A stretch of DNA of 64,000 nt from Salticus scenicus. Taxonomy: Eukaryota; Arthropoda; Arachnida; Araneae; Salticidae. The first letter of the stretch is position 1. The number at the start of each line of letters is the position of its first letter. The notes beneath the pieces were generated by a model, which was not told where the DNA came from, searched no databases, and saw only the letters and a program-made list of their open reading frames with translations. Location of the stretch: the NCBI GenBank assembly GCA_963930645.1, contig OZ005653.1:215826684-215890683 (forward strand). The letters run 5' to 3'. Both the position numbers and the translations under genes were made by a program. Of this stretch, positions 46,601-57,689 are shown piece by piece.

Positions 46601-47654
46601 TAGAAAAATGCCCCACAGATCCACACGTAAAACAAGTAGGTTTAAAACTTGTATTTTGATCAGTTCTTGGAGGAAATGATGTCCTAAATTTCCGAGATGG
46701 CTGTTCGTCTTTTTGTTTGTTGCTAAAGTCTTTAAAATCAGGTTTGTAATTACTAGTTGTTCTATGTTTCATATCACCCAAACCGGATCCCTTAGCATTC
46801 AATCGTACACTTTCGTACTCATCCAACTTATCAGCTAAAATACCCGGAACAAGTAATTTAGCCCAGTCATCGACGAAATGTTCTCGGATATCACCTGGAA
46901 CGCGTCTTTTTAACTGATCCGTAATCATAAGATTCTTCAATCCTTCAAAATCATTTACTGCAACTCCTTCAAGCCATTCCTCAAAGTAGCTGGTTATTTC
47001 GAAAACAAAGTTTCGCCAAGATCGAGTAGGGTTTCGCTGATGCTTCACAAATTTTAGTCTGAAATGTTCAGGGCCTAATTTAAATCGTTTTAATAATAAA
47101 CCTTTGATATAATCATAATCGTCAAATTTTTCTTCTGATTCACGAGCAATTAATTGAGTGATTTCTTTTGGCATAAGAGCTAAAAGCGCTGACACCCAGT
47201 TACCTTTATCTAGATTAATTCTCTTGGCTTGACGCTCAAACAAAGTCAAAAACAGCACTATATCTCCATCTCTCATTTCGAATTTTGGAACGATTTTTGC
47301 TAAATCTTGCATACTACTCTTAGCTTCAGAAATCGGTGCTACTTTAAACTTTTCAACTTCCAAACGGATTTGTTGTAACTCAAATTCATATTCGCGTTTT
47401 TGATTTTCTTGCTGTTCACGTAATTTTTCAATCTCTAGCTCCCGGAATTGCTTTTCAGCGTCTTGTTTCTCACGGAGCTTCCTATCTTCGATAATAATCT
47501 CGAGCTGATTCTTAGTAAATTCTTCGTCATATTCTTTATCTTTGGTAATTAATTTGAGTACATCGCTTACAGTCATTTCATTCGTGACCTGAAGATTCAA
47601 CTCCACAGCCAACAATTTCAAATCCTCTTTCTTTGCGCGACCCAAATATGCCAT
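46586..47654 (-). CDS. Gag of retrotransposon 2
   Basis: Starts MAYLGRAKKEDLKLLAVELN; this ATG is preferred over one three codons earlier because it aligns with the Gag start of element 1. A coiled coil follows (about residues 55-110). Next is a capsid-like region with LFERQAKRINLDKGNWVSAL, LLKRFKLGPEHFRLKFVKHQ and TSYFEEWLEGVAVNDFEGL. It ends in a CCHC zinc knuckle beginning CFTCGSVGHFSRV whose last Cys is only encoded in the +1 frame. Gag packages the element RNA and forms the particle. The frame runs out about ten codons after the knuckle at 46560. The shift may be programmed or a mutation at the GGTTTTG run. Confidence 0.9.
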
Positions 47655-48978
47655 CTTATACACCTAAAATTTTCTGAACGAGAAACTTAGCAAAATTCCT
47701 CAAGGTGGTGCTGATTAAAACACTTTGTTAAATATTAATGGAAATAAAATTATATACCATATGCAAAACCCATAATTTATACCTAAAGCTATTGATATCT
47801 ATATAAATTTCTTTACTTAGCTTATGAATCAATTTGACTTTAAAAATACATGAATGATATTTTCACACATTAGAAATAATTTAAAACACACTGTCGTGCA
47901 TATTTACATTTCCTTACGAAATGAAATATAAAATAAAATTCTTTTCTTATTTATTCAATTTATTTTTTATTGAAACCAACACTTTTATTTCATATGAAAT
48001 GAATAAACAAACATTTCTATCATAAGCTTACTTCAACGTTTGTAAAAAAAAAATAAACAATTAAAAAAAATGTAATCTTTAACACTTTTTTTTTTTTTTT
48101 AATTACTATCTGTCATAAGCATAAACACAGAAAAGGAAAAAAAAAATTACTCTTTCTATAAAATAATGAAATGGAACAAAAAATAAAAATAATAATAACG
48201 CAGACGATTTTCGTCAGCAATAGCTACTTCGTTCGAAACAAACTAATTTATTATGGCTCGTTATTAAATGAAATAAACAAAACACTATTTGTGTAATTTC
48301 AGCACTTAATAACTAAATTGAATTAACTCTCATATATATTTCATATTAGGTACATTCATTAAAATATAAATATTCTAAAAAAAAAAAAAAATAGATTTTC
48401 CAATTTCATGAACAAAATACGATATTTACTCTTATTTATTTCATAACACAAAAATACCTTTAACTCTTATTTCGGAGAGCAAACAAATAAAATATATAGA
48501 TATTTATATATATCAAACTGAGGGGGAAAATATCAAGATCTACTGTTGTAGATATTTAACAGATAAACAACTCTATATTTTTTGAAGTAAATAAAAAAAA
48601 AAAAATCACATTGTATTAAAATTAATATTCACTGGCGTGAAATATTAAACCTTTATTCACTGTCGTAAATAAATGTAATTAATACATATACGCTGTACTA
48701 AAATTAACAATCACTGGCGTGACATCGTATGCTGTTATTTACCAGCGTAAAATATAATACACTTAATACATTCACACTGTATTACAATTGACATTCACTG
48801 GCGTGAACTTTATTCGAATGTATTTGAGAGCAAAAACTTAGAACTGGCGTTCTATTATCATTTTATGTTATAAAAAGAAATTTAAAAGGTACACTTAAAA
48901 TATTTGGGCATATACACGAAAGCTCTTACCTTCCCCATTTTCTCGGTATCGTTTTCTATCCTAGCAAAAGGCTGCGCC
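47655..48978 (-). other. 5' leader of retrotransposon 2
   Basis: About 1.3 kb of AT-rich non-coding leader. Immediately inside the LTR the minus strand reads GGCGCAGCCTTTTGCTAG which, with the final T of the LTR, forms a TGG-starting primer-binding-site candidate. The first eight or nine bases resemble sites primed by serine tRNA, but this was not aligned. Confidence 0.6.
48627..48812. repeat. 82-bp degenerate tandem repeat in the leader of retrotransposon 2
   Basis: ACTGGCG-like cores start at 48631, 48659, 48713, 48741 and 48796, with spacings 28, 54, 28 and 55, i.e. an 82-83 bp unit with two half motifs. The best-kept motif is TCACTGGCGTGA. It is present in just over two units. Confidence 0.75.
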
Positions 48979-49289
48979 AGTAAAATTCGGATCCTGGTCT
49001 CTGCTTGATTGGAGACACCGACACATTAAAATTAAATTAATTCAGTCGTAGCTTTGGAATAAAAACACATCGTACTTAAAGACGAAAACATTTAATAAGA
49101 CATTACTAAATAAAAAAAAAAAAACGCACAAAACATAGATAAACATTTAAAACATAAATAAATAAAAATCTTCTCGAATGACTAGAAACATGCCATTTTC
49201 TCGTTCCATCCAACTCCGTTCTCTCTTCCTTGCCTGTTGCCACTCATTTCCTATCTAAATACCACTTCATGATGTCATGGAACTTAACT
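48979..49289 (-). repeat. 5' LTR of retrotransposon 2 (311 bp)
   Basis: Runs from AGTAAAATTCGGATCC to GGAACTTAACT in plus orientation. It is a direct repeat of 42496-42801 with two substitutions and two indels (3 and 2 bases). It should carry the promoter for the minus-strand transcript. Confidence 0.95.
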
Positions 49290-49294
49290 CTTTG
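49290..49294. repeat. Target-site duplication of retrotransposon 2, right copy (CTTTG)
   Basis: Matches 42491-42495. The following AATTATT continues the array unit interrupted on the left. Confidence 0.9.
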
Positions 49295-49965
49295 AATTAT
49301 TATTTCTTTTATATTAGACGAGTTAATCAGTAAGCGTAATTAATGCGTAAATTTTAGTTACATTTGTTATGCTTACTGTTTTTGATATATGCTTTTGAAA
49401 TATTATCACTCTCTTCAATATATATCACTCTATAATATATGTATATATATATATATAGATAGATATATACACCGCTATAACCCAAAATAAGTAATTTTTA
49501 ACTAAATTAAATAACCTGTGAAGACTGTATTAAGTATATAAATTTTAGTCGCATTAATTACGCTTACTGTTATATGATATATGACTTTGAATTATTATCC
49601 CTCTTTTATATTAGACGATTTAATCACGTGAATTATTATATATATAGGGAGAGAGAGAGAGTGAGAGTAAATTAAGTGCCACCGAAAACCACAAGAAACA
49701 AAACTAATCACTTTTTAAAATAAATTAAATATCTTGACAAGCCTGTATTACTGATACTAATTTTGGTTACATTTGGTATGCTTACAGTTTTACGACATTT
49801 AATTTTGATTTATTATCCTTCTCTTACATCAAACGAGTTAATCGTAAAGAATAACAGAAGAGTAATGCCACCGAAAACCACAAAAACAGAATAGAATGAA
49901 TTTTTAATTAAATTATATAACTTGCAAAAACTATATTCAAGAAATGAAAATAGTAAATAGTTAGT
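49295..49965. repeat. Tandem-repeat (satellite-like) array, right part
   Basis: Three to four diverged units continue the array of 42230-42490. Recurring pieces are GTTACATTTGKTATGCTTAC, ATATTAGACGAGTTAATCA and GCCACCGAAAACCACAA. A GA-rich microsatellite lies at 49650-49670. Confidence 0.75.
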
Positions 49966-50351
49966 ATCTTTAATAAAATTAAAAATAAAATAAAATAAAA
50001 CGCATCAAAATTACCGTAAACATTTTTTTTTTTTAAAATATTATCTGAAATCATTATGGAAAACGTTACGATGAAGCAAAAGCAAACCCGCATGAAAAAG
50101 TCAAAAACAATAAAGAATTAATACAAAAAAGAGCTAATTAAAAACATTATTAGACCAACAAATTTAGAAGATAAGCTCAAACTGTACAGATTTATCGTCA
50201 CAGAGAACTATCCCTACAGAAAGCACATTAAAAAAAAAACAAAATTTATACACTGACTAGTATTAAAGCACAATTACCAGTAGGTTCACCAATAAGTATG
50301 CGATCGCAAAATACAGAACAAAATTACTGGTAATAATCACGAAAAAGAAAC

Positions 50352-50570
50352 TAGGCCTCATGGTTAAGAGCAAAACATTGTAAAACTGAAGATTAGTTGT
50401 TTGCAGCATAATGAATGTAAAAGATTACCTCAAGTATATATGTATTTATGTACCAAAAACTAGGCCTAATGGATAAGAGCGAAATATTGTAAAACTGGAG
50501 ATTAGTTGTTTGCAGCATAATGAATATAAAAGATCGCCTCAAGTATATATGTATTTATGCACCAGGCTTC
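50352..50570. repeat. 109-bp tandem duplication
   Basis: TAGGCCTCATGGTTAAGAGC (50352) recurs as TAGGCCTAATGGATAAGAGC (50461), and the rest follows closely to CTCAAGTATATATGTATTTA. Two copies, about 90 percent alike by eye. Non-coding. Confidence 0.85.
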
Positions 50571-51057
50571 AAGGATGCACTTGGATACCTCGGGGGATAT
50601 CTCTTTATCGAACCACGTGACTGTCCGTGTTACCGTCTCTACGATATGCTTTCCACAGGCACACACACACAAAAGACATTGCCTTTCATACATAAAAATA
50701 CTTAAATGAAACTTCAAATATGCTTGTATATTTTTACAAACCAAGTGCCTTTAAAATTAATATATAATGCTCGTTTCTTTATGATTTTAATAAAATAAAA
50801 ATTAAAAGTATTTTTGAATTTAATGACATTTATATATTATCTACATCCTTGTTAATAAGAATTTAAATTATATGTGGCATCTTTCTTTCCTTCTCTTGGC
50901 CTCACAAACAGAAATCTATATTATTTCATTATATATTATAGAAGTTACATAATATAAAATCATCTTGTTTAAAGTTTATTTCTATTAAAAAAAAAAAAAA
51001 AAATGTATCTTAATTTTTTTTCTTTTCTTTTTTCTTTCTTTCTTTCTTTTTCCTTTC

Positions 51058-51089
<32 letters not shown>
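50571..51089. other. Non-coding stretch with CTTT-rich tract
   Basis: Bases 51013-51082 are a polypyrimidine CTTT/T tract and 50987-51002 an A-run. No gene was recognised. Confidence 0.5.
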
Positions 51090-51212
51090 ATGCAAAAACA
51101 CGTTTTAAACTTAAATTTTCAAAATGTTAAATAGACAATTATGTGTGAAATTATACATGAAAGTAGCTATTTAGTAAAAAATGTAAATCTACATAAATCC
51201 TATTTTATATGG

Positions 51213-51250
<38 letters not shown>

Positions 51251-51590
51251 TTTAAATGAAATGCACTAATTACCAACATATTAAAAATATATATTAAAAA
51301 AAGAAATAATTGAAAATTAAGTGCATTTAAGAGAAATAACAATGCATTAAGATTTTCCTAATTACAGGAATTCGTGTTGACAGAACAGAATTTTAATCTG
51401 CTAACTCAATTAATTCTTAATCAAAATATTTTCTTTAATTAAGAGCCGCATTTGAATAAAACGAAAGAAATGAATATTTCTTCTTATTAGGATTAATTAT
51501 AACAGATTATTGTTTTTGAGGAGAATATAGAAAAATTAAGTTAATAGCAAATTATGAAGTGGGAATTGAAACGAATTATCAGTTTTGTAG
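51090..51590. repeat. Dispersed repeat, copy 3
   Basis: Collinear with 41470-42010, including TTCCTAATTACAGGAATTCG and TTCTTTAATTAAGAGCC. An A-run at 51213-51244 interrupts it. Confidence 0.6.
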
Positions 51591-52069
51591 CATTTTTAGA
51601 TAAATAAATATGAGTAGATATAAATTTTATTTTACACTTCTTCAAAAATTTTCTAATTATTGTTACTTTAGCATTACAAAACTATTTTAACTATTTTTGT
51701 ACATTTTTATAATATTTCTACTTATATTAATATTCATTATTATTAATTTTTAACACACACACACATATCTTTCTTTTTATAAAGTAAACTTTACTAATGT
51801 AATTTGTTGTGTATAGGATCACAGTGTTCCTATATTTTTATGTGAGTTTTGATACCGTGTAACCAATATTTCAGAACAATAGATTTTTTTAATTACAATT
51901 GTATCATTAAAATCTCAAAGAAAGACATATTTTTAGAAGATACGTTGACAATAAATAGATAAATAAGTAAAATAAAATAGAAATATGAAATGCACGTACA
52001 AATGAAGGATCGCTACAAAACCTGTGTCTATAATTTGCAAACAAATTCACCGCTTTTACACCAGAAATT
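51591..52069. other. Non-coding stretch
   Basis: Nothing was recognised apart from a short ACAC repeat near 51753-51764. Confidence 0.4.
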
Positions 52070-52319
52070 TTATTTAACAGAGCTACAATAGGTTTTGATT
52101 TTCAATACTGTGGTGCGGAAGCCTTCAACAATATATACAAAGATGATAACGCAAGTACTTATATGTATACCCCACAAACATTCAGAAGCCATGATCAATA
52201 CAGAAGATATTGCCGACAAATAAATGCCATCTATTATATGAATGATGATGGGCTCGGATATCGAAATGATCATATCGACCCAGGTAGCACATAAAATTGT
52301 TATAGCGTTGCAAATAAGT
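52070..52319 (-). CDS. Candidate last exon of a membrane protein
   Basis: A minus-strand acceptor with a possible branch site (ACTAAT, then ATATTTAACTGTTCAG) opens a frame reading LICNAITILCATWVDMIIS, then ISEPIIIHIIDGIYLSAISS, then VLIMASECLWGIHISTCVII and FVYIVEGFRTTVLKIKTY, ending at TAA. It would encode two or three hydrophobic segments separated by charged turns, as in a multi-pass receptor or transporter C terminus. I cannot assign a family, and AT-rich DNA often encodes Ile/Phe-rich frames by chance. Confidence 0.28.
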
Positions 52320-54420
52320 CTGAACAGTTAAATATTAGTTGTACTAACGTTAAAACAATGTTATGGTCAAGGATGTATTTCACATTTAACAGTATTTTTT
52401 GAAAAAAATGAAGATTTATTGATTTGACATAATATTTGAGGATAAATTTAAGAAATTTAATGGTAAAACTGAATATTCGTGTGCATAATGGCAATAAATG
52501 GCGACAATATAAACTGACAGTTTGGAAGAAATATTCCCGTCGTACTATTAAATCATGGTACACATTTGATTTTTATTGATTGATTTTTATGTTTTTATTT
52601 ACATTTCGAGTAACACTAATTTATATGTTCAACTATTTTCACTAAGAAAATTATCTCACAATATTATCTTAGCTAAGAATTTACCTCACAAACGTGACAG
52701 GTAATATCACAAAACGGTTACTAATACACTAACTTGTTCATTCTAATAACTGATAATCTTACTAGTTAATAATTGCATATATAAACATTTAACAAATTGA
52801 GCACATTATTAAAAAAATCTACTTATTATTATAAAAATTTAGTTATTCATTATTTTTTGGGATAGCTTTAGCTCAGGAATCCCTTAGAGACTTTTAAATT
52901 TTTATTGTCATTTCTGTGATAGATTAAAATGATTATCGCAATTGAGCAAGTAAAAATCTTGGCGTAAAACGTCCGAATACTAATATTTTATGACTGACTA
53001 CGCCTTTTTGAATGAAATTACATAAAAATAACGCTTAAGCCATCAAGGAATGAAATTTATTTTAAAAATTTTAAAAATCTTTATATACCATCAATTTATA
53101 TTGTAAAAATGGAGCAAAATAATCTTCAAATTGGAATCGGAATTCGAAAATGTTTAAATTTAGAAAGATTCCATCATCAGGAAACATACAATAATCAAAA
53201 AAAAAAAAAAAAAGAATGAAAGAAAGCAACATTGCTAGAATTAGGAAAACTGTTTTAATGAATTAAGTCAAAAATACAATGTATTTTCCTATCTTGCGAC
53301 AAAACGCAACACTGAAAAAGAAAATAAAGAAAAAATACTAACAAATCAGTGGTTTTTCGTATCAGTTAAACAAAAAAGAAAAAAAGTAACTTTTACATGA
53401 TTTGCAAACTTAAAATTCACACAAATCAAAATGCCAATAGTATTTTATCCAATAGTATTTTATCTAATTTTCAAATGAGTTATTTCTAAATTAATTTAAT
53501 TAATTAAATTAATTTTTTTTTGAAACAGAAAATAATTAAAACATACCTTGAAATGGACATTATTTCATTTAGAAATGTTACTTTATTATTATTTTTTTTT
53601 TCACTTTGTCACTTTAGCAGGTTTAGTTTAGTGGACTTGCGCCATCTGTCGAATAAAGTGAAAAACGTTGTAAGTGAAACAAGTCAATGATTTTAAAGAA
53701 GTTTATTTAATTTTGTTTTAATTTTAAACTAAGCTTAATTTTATTTGGAGAAAAATATAATACATATATATAGATAGACATGTATATTATCACGGCGGAT
53801 AATTAACCTTATGTGCCGTGATTAACTTTTTTTTTCTCTTTCAAGAAAATTTTCTTTTTCAAGTAAATAAATAGTTTAACAGGTGGGGTGATAAAAATGT
53901 AGATACATGTTAAGGAATGCAATGGGTAAAAGGGCTTAGTAAATAATAATAGTTTCGTATATAGATAATACCTAGTGTGAATACATCCTTTCTGTGTGTA
54001 ATCGAGATAAGAATTCCATTTGGGATTTGTGTAAATAGAATTATTCTGGAAAATATGTAGAAATATCTCCCTTCGAAATTCAAAGTGTGGGAACGTGACA
54101 AGCAGTGAATAAGGATATATGAGATTCTTTGTTCCATTTTCATGAGTGAAAGCATTCAGCTCTAAAACATTCTATCATCTTAATGCGTATTCTAAATTCT
54201 TAATCCACAGATGGAATGTTAAGTTCTTTTATTCGCAAAGAAGTGAGTTGGAACTTTCCGTGGGAAACAGCTGTGAAATGCCATCGATATCTGTATTTCG
54301 TCCGGCCAGTGAAAGACTGGAATTCAAAAGCTTCCTTTTTTCCCCCTTTTTTTTCTTTTTTTCTTGTATCTAAGTGGAGTGAGAAACACGTTTCTCCGAA
54401 GACACATGGCGATCAGCTGT
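52320..54420. other. Non-coding stretch
   Basis: Includes an inverted relative of the 9840-9990 repeat at about 53150-53310. No gene was recognised. The last part is upstream of the promoter-like island. Confidence 0.45.
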
Positions 54421-54439
54421 TAGTTGGGGGTATGTTCCT

Positions 54440-54700
54440 CTTTTCACCCTTTCTGTGACGTCAGTACAGGAATTACCATATGAGAGCCTCCGGAAGGCGG
54501 TTCCGAGATCGTACCTCGTGGTATTGCAAGGCGGTGATTTGACGTAGAGCGGTTGGTGACGTATCAAGGGGAGAAGGGGGTGTGGCGATTTTTTCCCTCC
54601 CGGTTTGGATAAAAAGAGGATAGACTTGGGTTAGTTTGGATCTGATTTTGACTCGCTGGTTGTTGGCTGATGAGTGACGTCGTAAGATCGCTGTGTTTTG
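54440..54700 (+). promoter_or_regulatory. Promoter-like island with four CRE-like sites and TATA-like box
   Basis: A sharp local rise in GC content against AT-rich surroundings. It holds TGACGTCA (54456), TGACGTAG (54540), TGACGTAT (54557) and TGACGTCG (54675), an ATAAAAAG TATA-like box at 54609-54616, and a TTAGTTT initiator-like site about 20-30 bases on (54631). The predicted first coding exon follows about 220 bp downstream in matching orientation. Inferred, not proven. Confidence 0.5.
54456..54463. promoter_or_regulatory. Palindromic CRE-type site TGACGTCA
   Basis: A perfect cAMP-response-element/ATF palindrome about 395 bp upstream of the predicted start codon. Further TGACGT half-site-containing octamers lie at 54540, 54557 and 54675, within the same GC-richer island. 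Confidence 0.6.
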
Positions 54701-54850
54701 AGAATTGAAGTGGTGAGTGTATAGCGGATAGCTTGAAAAAGGAAGAAGAAGGAAGTTCAAATTTTTGATTAGGGGATGGAGACGTGAGGTTAGGCAGGCC
54801 TAGCTTTGAACTGAAAAAAAAGAAGAAAGAAGGGGCGTTTTGGAAAATGA

Positions 54851-55029
54851 ATGCGTAACCGAGTGACTAAACGTTTGGTTCCTAAAAAAATGGAAAAAAC
54901 TGCCCGGGTTTTAACGAAAAGAAGCTGCTTAACATTTGTGTCCTACGGATGGCTCTTTTCCTTGATGATTTTGGAAACTTACCCCTCCACTCTCGGCTGT
55001 ACTGGGGCAGCGAAAAAAACAAATGCTAT
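54851..55029 (+). CDS. Predicted first coding exon with hydrophobic signal-like segment
   Basis: The frame reads MRNRVTKRLVPKKMEKTARV, then LTKRSCLTFVSYGWLFSLMI, then LETYPSTLGCTGAAKKTNA. It ends with two bases of a split codon before GTAAGTTAAG, a canonical donor, so the exon ends in phase 2. A basic stretch followed by a hydrophobic run of about 15 residues looks like a signal peptide or anchor. The second ATG (54890, MEKTARV) has an A at -3 and shortens the basic leader to a more usual signal length, so it may be the true start. A four-codon upstream frame (ATG at 54847) overlaps it. A promoter-like island precedes it. The downstream exons were not identified; family unknown. Confidence 0.5.
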
Positions 55030-55289
55030 GTAAGTTAAGATTTATATTTATGCCTCTAACATTTCTGTTTCTTGTATCTTGTTTCGTGATGTAGAATTTA
55101 TTAAGTTTGTTTTCACAGAAAGTAAACTCATTGTTTGTGTATACGGACTGACTGTCCAGAGCAATACTAGCTTCTTTGTCATTATGGTATATTTTTGCCA
55201 TTGTTCTGCTGAAATTTAAATTAAAAAATATAGTGTAATCCTGCTTTAGTTTAATAAAAATTTGTATATTTTAGAATCAAATTTTAGTA

Positions 55290-55325
<36 letters not shown>

Positions 55326-55796
55326 GAGTGTACCTTTTGAATTTATTTTCTAGAGAAACATGAAGTTTTTATTTACTCCTGTCTACGGGTATTGTCTTAC
55401 CCATTTTCTGAATTAAGGGTTTCTTGCGAATTAAATTTAATAAGTAAAATGAAAGTAAAAGTTTCCTTGGTTAAATTTTAGAAGATACTTTTTTTAGAAC
55501 ACAACGCGAACTTATCTTTATTGTTTTTTTTTTATTCTATACGATCAGCTTATCTTTCTTTAAGTTACAAAGAAAATTATAATTGGAAAATTTAAATATT
55601 TTTTTTATTATTAAGGAAATAATTACATCTGTTTTTATGTCGTTATTATTTAAAATCTAGTAAATAATAATTACTTTATGTTTAAAGTTGAAGCCAAAGG
55701 CAACTTAAACTTAATGAATATTATTTTAAAAGTTAAATAGATTTAAATTAAAATTAAAAACTTAGCATAAGAAAACATTATTATAATATAGATATG
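55030..55796. other. Probable intron sequence
   Basis: Follows the donor at 55030 and contains a T-run at 55289-55321. No exon was recognised before the Tc1 element. Confidence 0.4.
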
Positions 55797-57487
55797 CACT
55801 AAGGGACAAAAAAAAAAAAAAAAAAAAAAACGCGCTGCAGAAAATTGACTTATACCCTTTTTTATGTGTAATAACTTCAAAATCAATGGTTGAAATAAAT
55901 AAAACTGTCTCTCTGCATGATACCAAAGGGATGAAATGATACCTATGTACATTTTTGACTTAGTAATTTGCTTTATTACACTCCATAAAGTACTTAATAA
56001 AAACCTACATAAAACGTTCTTTTCAAACGTAACATATACTTTGTTTTCTATTATGGTTTATTCTATGAAATAAACAAGTTATATTGTAATATATGAAATA
56101 AAATTACTTATTTGTTAGATCTAAACAATTACTTAATAAAAATATGTATTCTGCATTGAGTCGATTGCACTTTTATACGGAATTACTGCTTTAATGCGCA
56201 ATGACATAGTATTATACAGTGTTTTAATATAAATCTCAGAAATTTAACTGAGCCAAATATCATAAATAATTTTTTCTAGTTCTTTCAGAGTTGTAAGCTG
56301 AAAATTTCGAGTCCTCACACATTTCCCCCCGTCTTTTTATAAACTAAACCTCTTCGAGCGGATTGATATTAGGCCTATTTACAGGTCTGGCAAAGAAGAA
56401 ATTTTACGATATTCTTTGTGGTATTTAACTTAGAGTGAAAAAAAAGAGTTATGATTACTTCAGAATTATAGGTTCTCAGAGGAGTGGATAAGTAAATTTA
56501 ACAATTTGAATCAAATATATCACAGACGAAGTGTATCAAGGTGCATTTTCATCTTGAAATGTTGTTTGCGGAAAAGTATGAGATACTTTCAAAATAGTCT
56601 GTCAGGCGCCAATTTCATAATTAACCGTGTTTTATTTCAAGTTAACTGTACCTTTCAGTTTGAAAATTCGCCCAACTTCATGAAAAATTATGCACCTCCG
56701 TACCATAATGTACGAAGAATGTGTCATTGTTTTAAGAGAGCAATTTTCATTACGTCGGTCACAATTTTGCTGTATTAATAGCTTTTTTCATCATCTCGAA
56801 ATAAATGAACGTTGACTCATCAGCGAAAACCAGTTTAGCCCAATAATTAACAAATATATATATTTTTTTTATTTCTGGTCTATTGAAGACTGTTTTCTTT
56901 TTTTTTTTTTTTTTTTTTTATTCTTTTCCTTAATAATGGCTTTTCTTGTAGATGTTCTGGTTTTCAAACTGATTTGTTTAACTGTTGTTGCACTGTTTTT
57001 GAAGAAACTGTTTTGATAAACACTTTTATTTTTAATCTTTTCTAAGTTTTGAACATTATGAAAATCGATTTTTTAAACATTTGCTGTTTAACTTGCGGTC
57101 ATCTCGCTTAGATGAGCAACGTGGCAGCCTAAAACCAAATTTTCAATTTAAAGTGCCAAAACATTTTGTCTTGCTAAAAACGATCTTACTAATATTTCGT
57201 TAGCATTTAATTATTTTGTCATCTCACTTAACAAAATACATTTTTACTTTCATTCTAAAATTAATATTTTTAAGGGCATAGGTAATTGCCTTATTCAATA
57301 TTTTTTTTAAAGTAACAATTTTCCAGACAATTGCATTTTGATTTTAACACTGGCTCCATCTTAAAGTGTACATGGAGGACGACGTAATAAATTTGTTCAA
57401 AAATTTGCATTTTGAACGATAAATTTTGCAGTTGCAGAAAGAGAAAAGGAAAATATCCAGGTGCGGCCTTTTATTTGTTCCTTAGTG
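55797..57487 (-). mobile_element. Tc1-like transposon, decayed
   Basis: The left end CACTAAGGGACAAA and the reverse complement of the right end, CACTAAGGAACAAA, are inverted termini, with TA just outside the right end. The length of 1691 bp is normal for Tc1. The minus-strand gene has fragments such as LSERDDRKLNSKCLKN (second DNA-binding helix region, about 57110), FADESTF (first catalytic Asp, about 56820) and a FQDENAP-like second Asp near 56552. A NPLEEV remnant lies near 56350. Multiple stops and an extra segment of about 90 bp between the last two catalytic regions show it is dead. If the upstream exon is real, this element sits in its intron in antisense orientation. Confidence 0.82.
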
Positions 57488-57689
57488 TAGATAGATAGAT
57501 AGATAAACAGATAATTGTGCATTTCTCCTAAGTGGCTGAATGATTCGTCAATGTCCAGCTCAAACCCCTACATCTAGAAGCATGCGATTTGGTGAATATA
57601 TTCCTTCCGTGTCGTAAACACCCAATAAGAAGCGGTTTTACAAAATTCTGCATCTAACGTAATTTTGCATATATAAAACATATATATGT

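Larger units (their letters stand above)
42496..49289 (-). mobile_element. LTR retrotransposon 2, Ty3/gypsy-like with integrase before reverse transcriptase
   Basis: A 6794-bp insertion with two LTRs, a 5-bp target duplication (CTTTG), a primer-binding-site candidate, gag, protease, integrase, reverse transcriptase, RNase H and a polypurine tract, all on the minus strand. Integrase and reverse transcriptase are in one uninterrupted frame with integrase first, so the Gmr1-type order is native. The LTRs differ by two substitutions and two short indels, so the insertion is recent. Lesions are a one-base shift at the gag zinc knuckle, a nonsense codon after protease and a one-base shift in RNase H. 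No envelope gene is present. Confidence 0.95.

Noticed and set aside
23660..49289. Endogenous retrovirus or errantivirus with envelope gene
   Set aside because: No envelope-like frame lies between RNase H and the 3' LTR in either element, so they are treated as LTR retrotransposons.
54370..54760. Minus-strand open frames in the GC-richer island
   Set aside because: They overlap the promoter-like motifs and have no splice sites or family match; open frames are expected where GC content rises.
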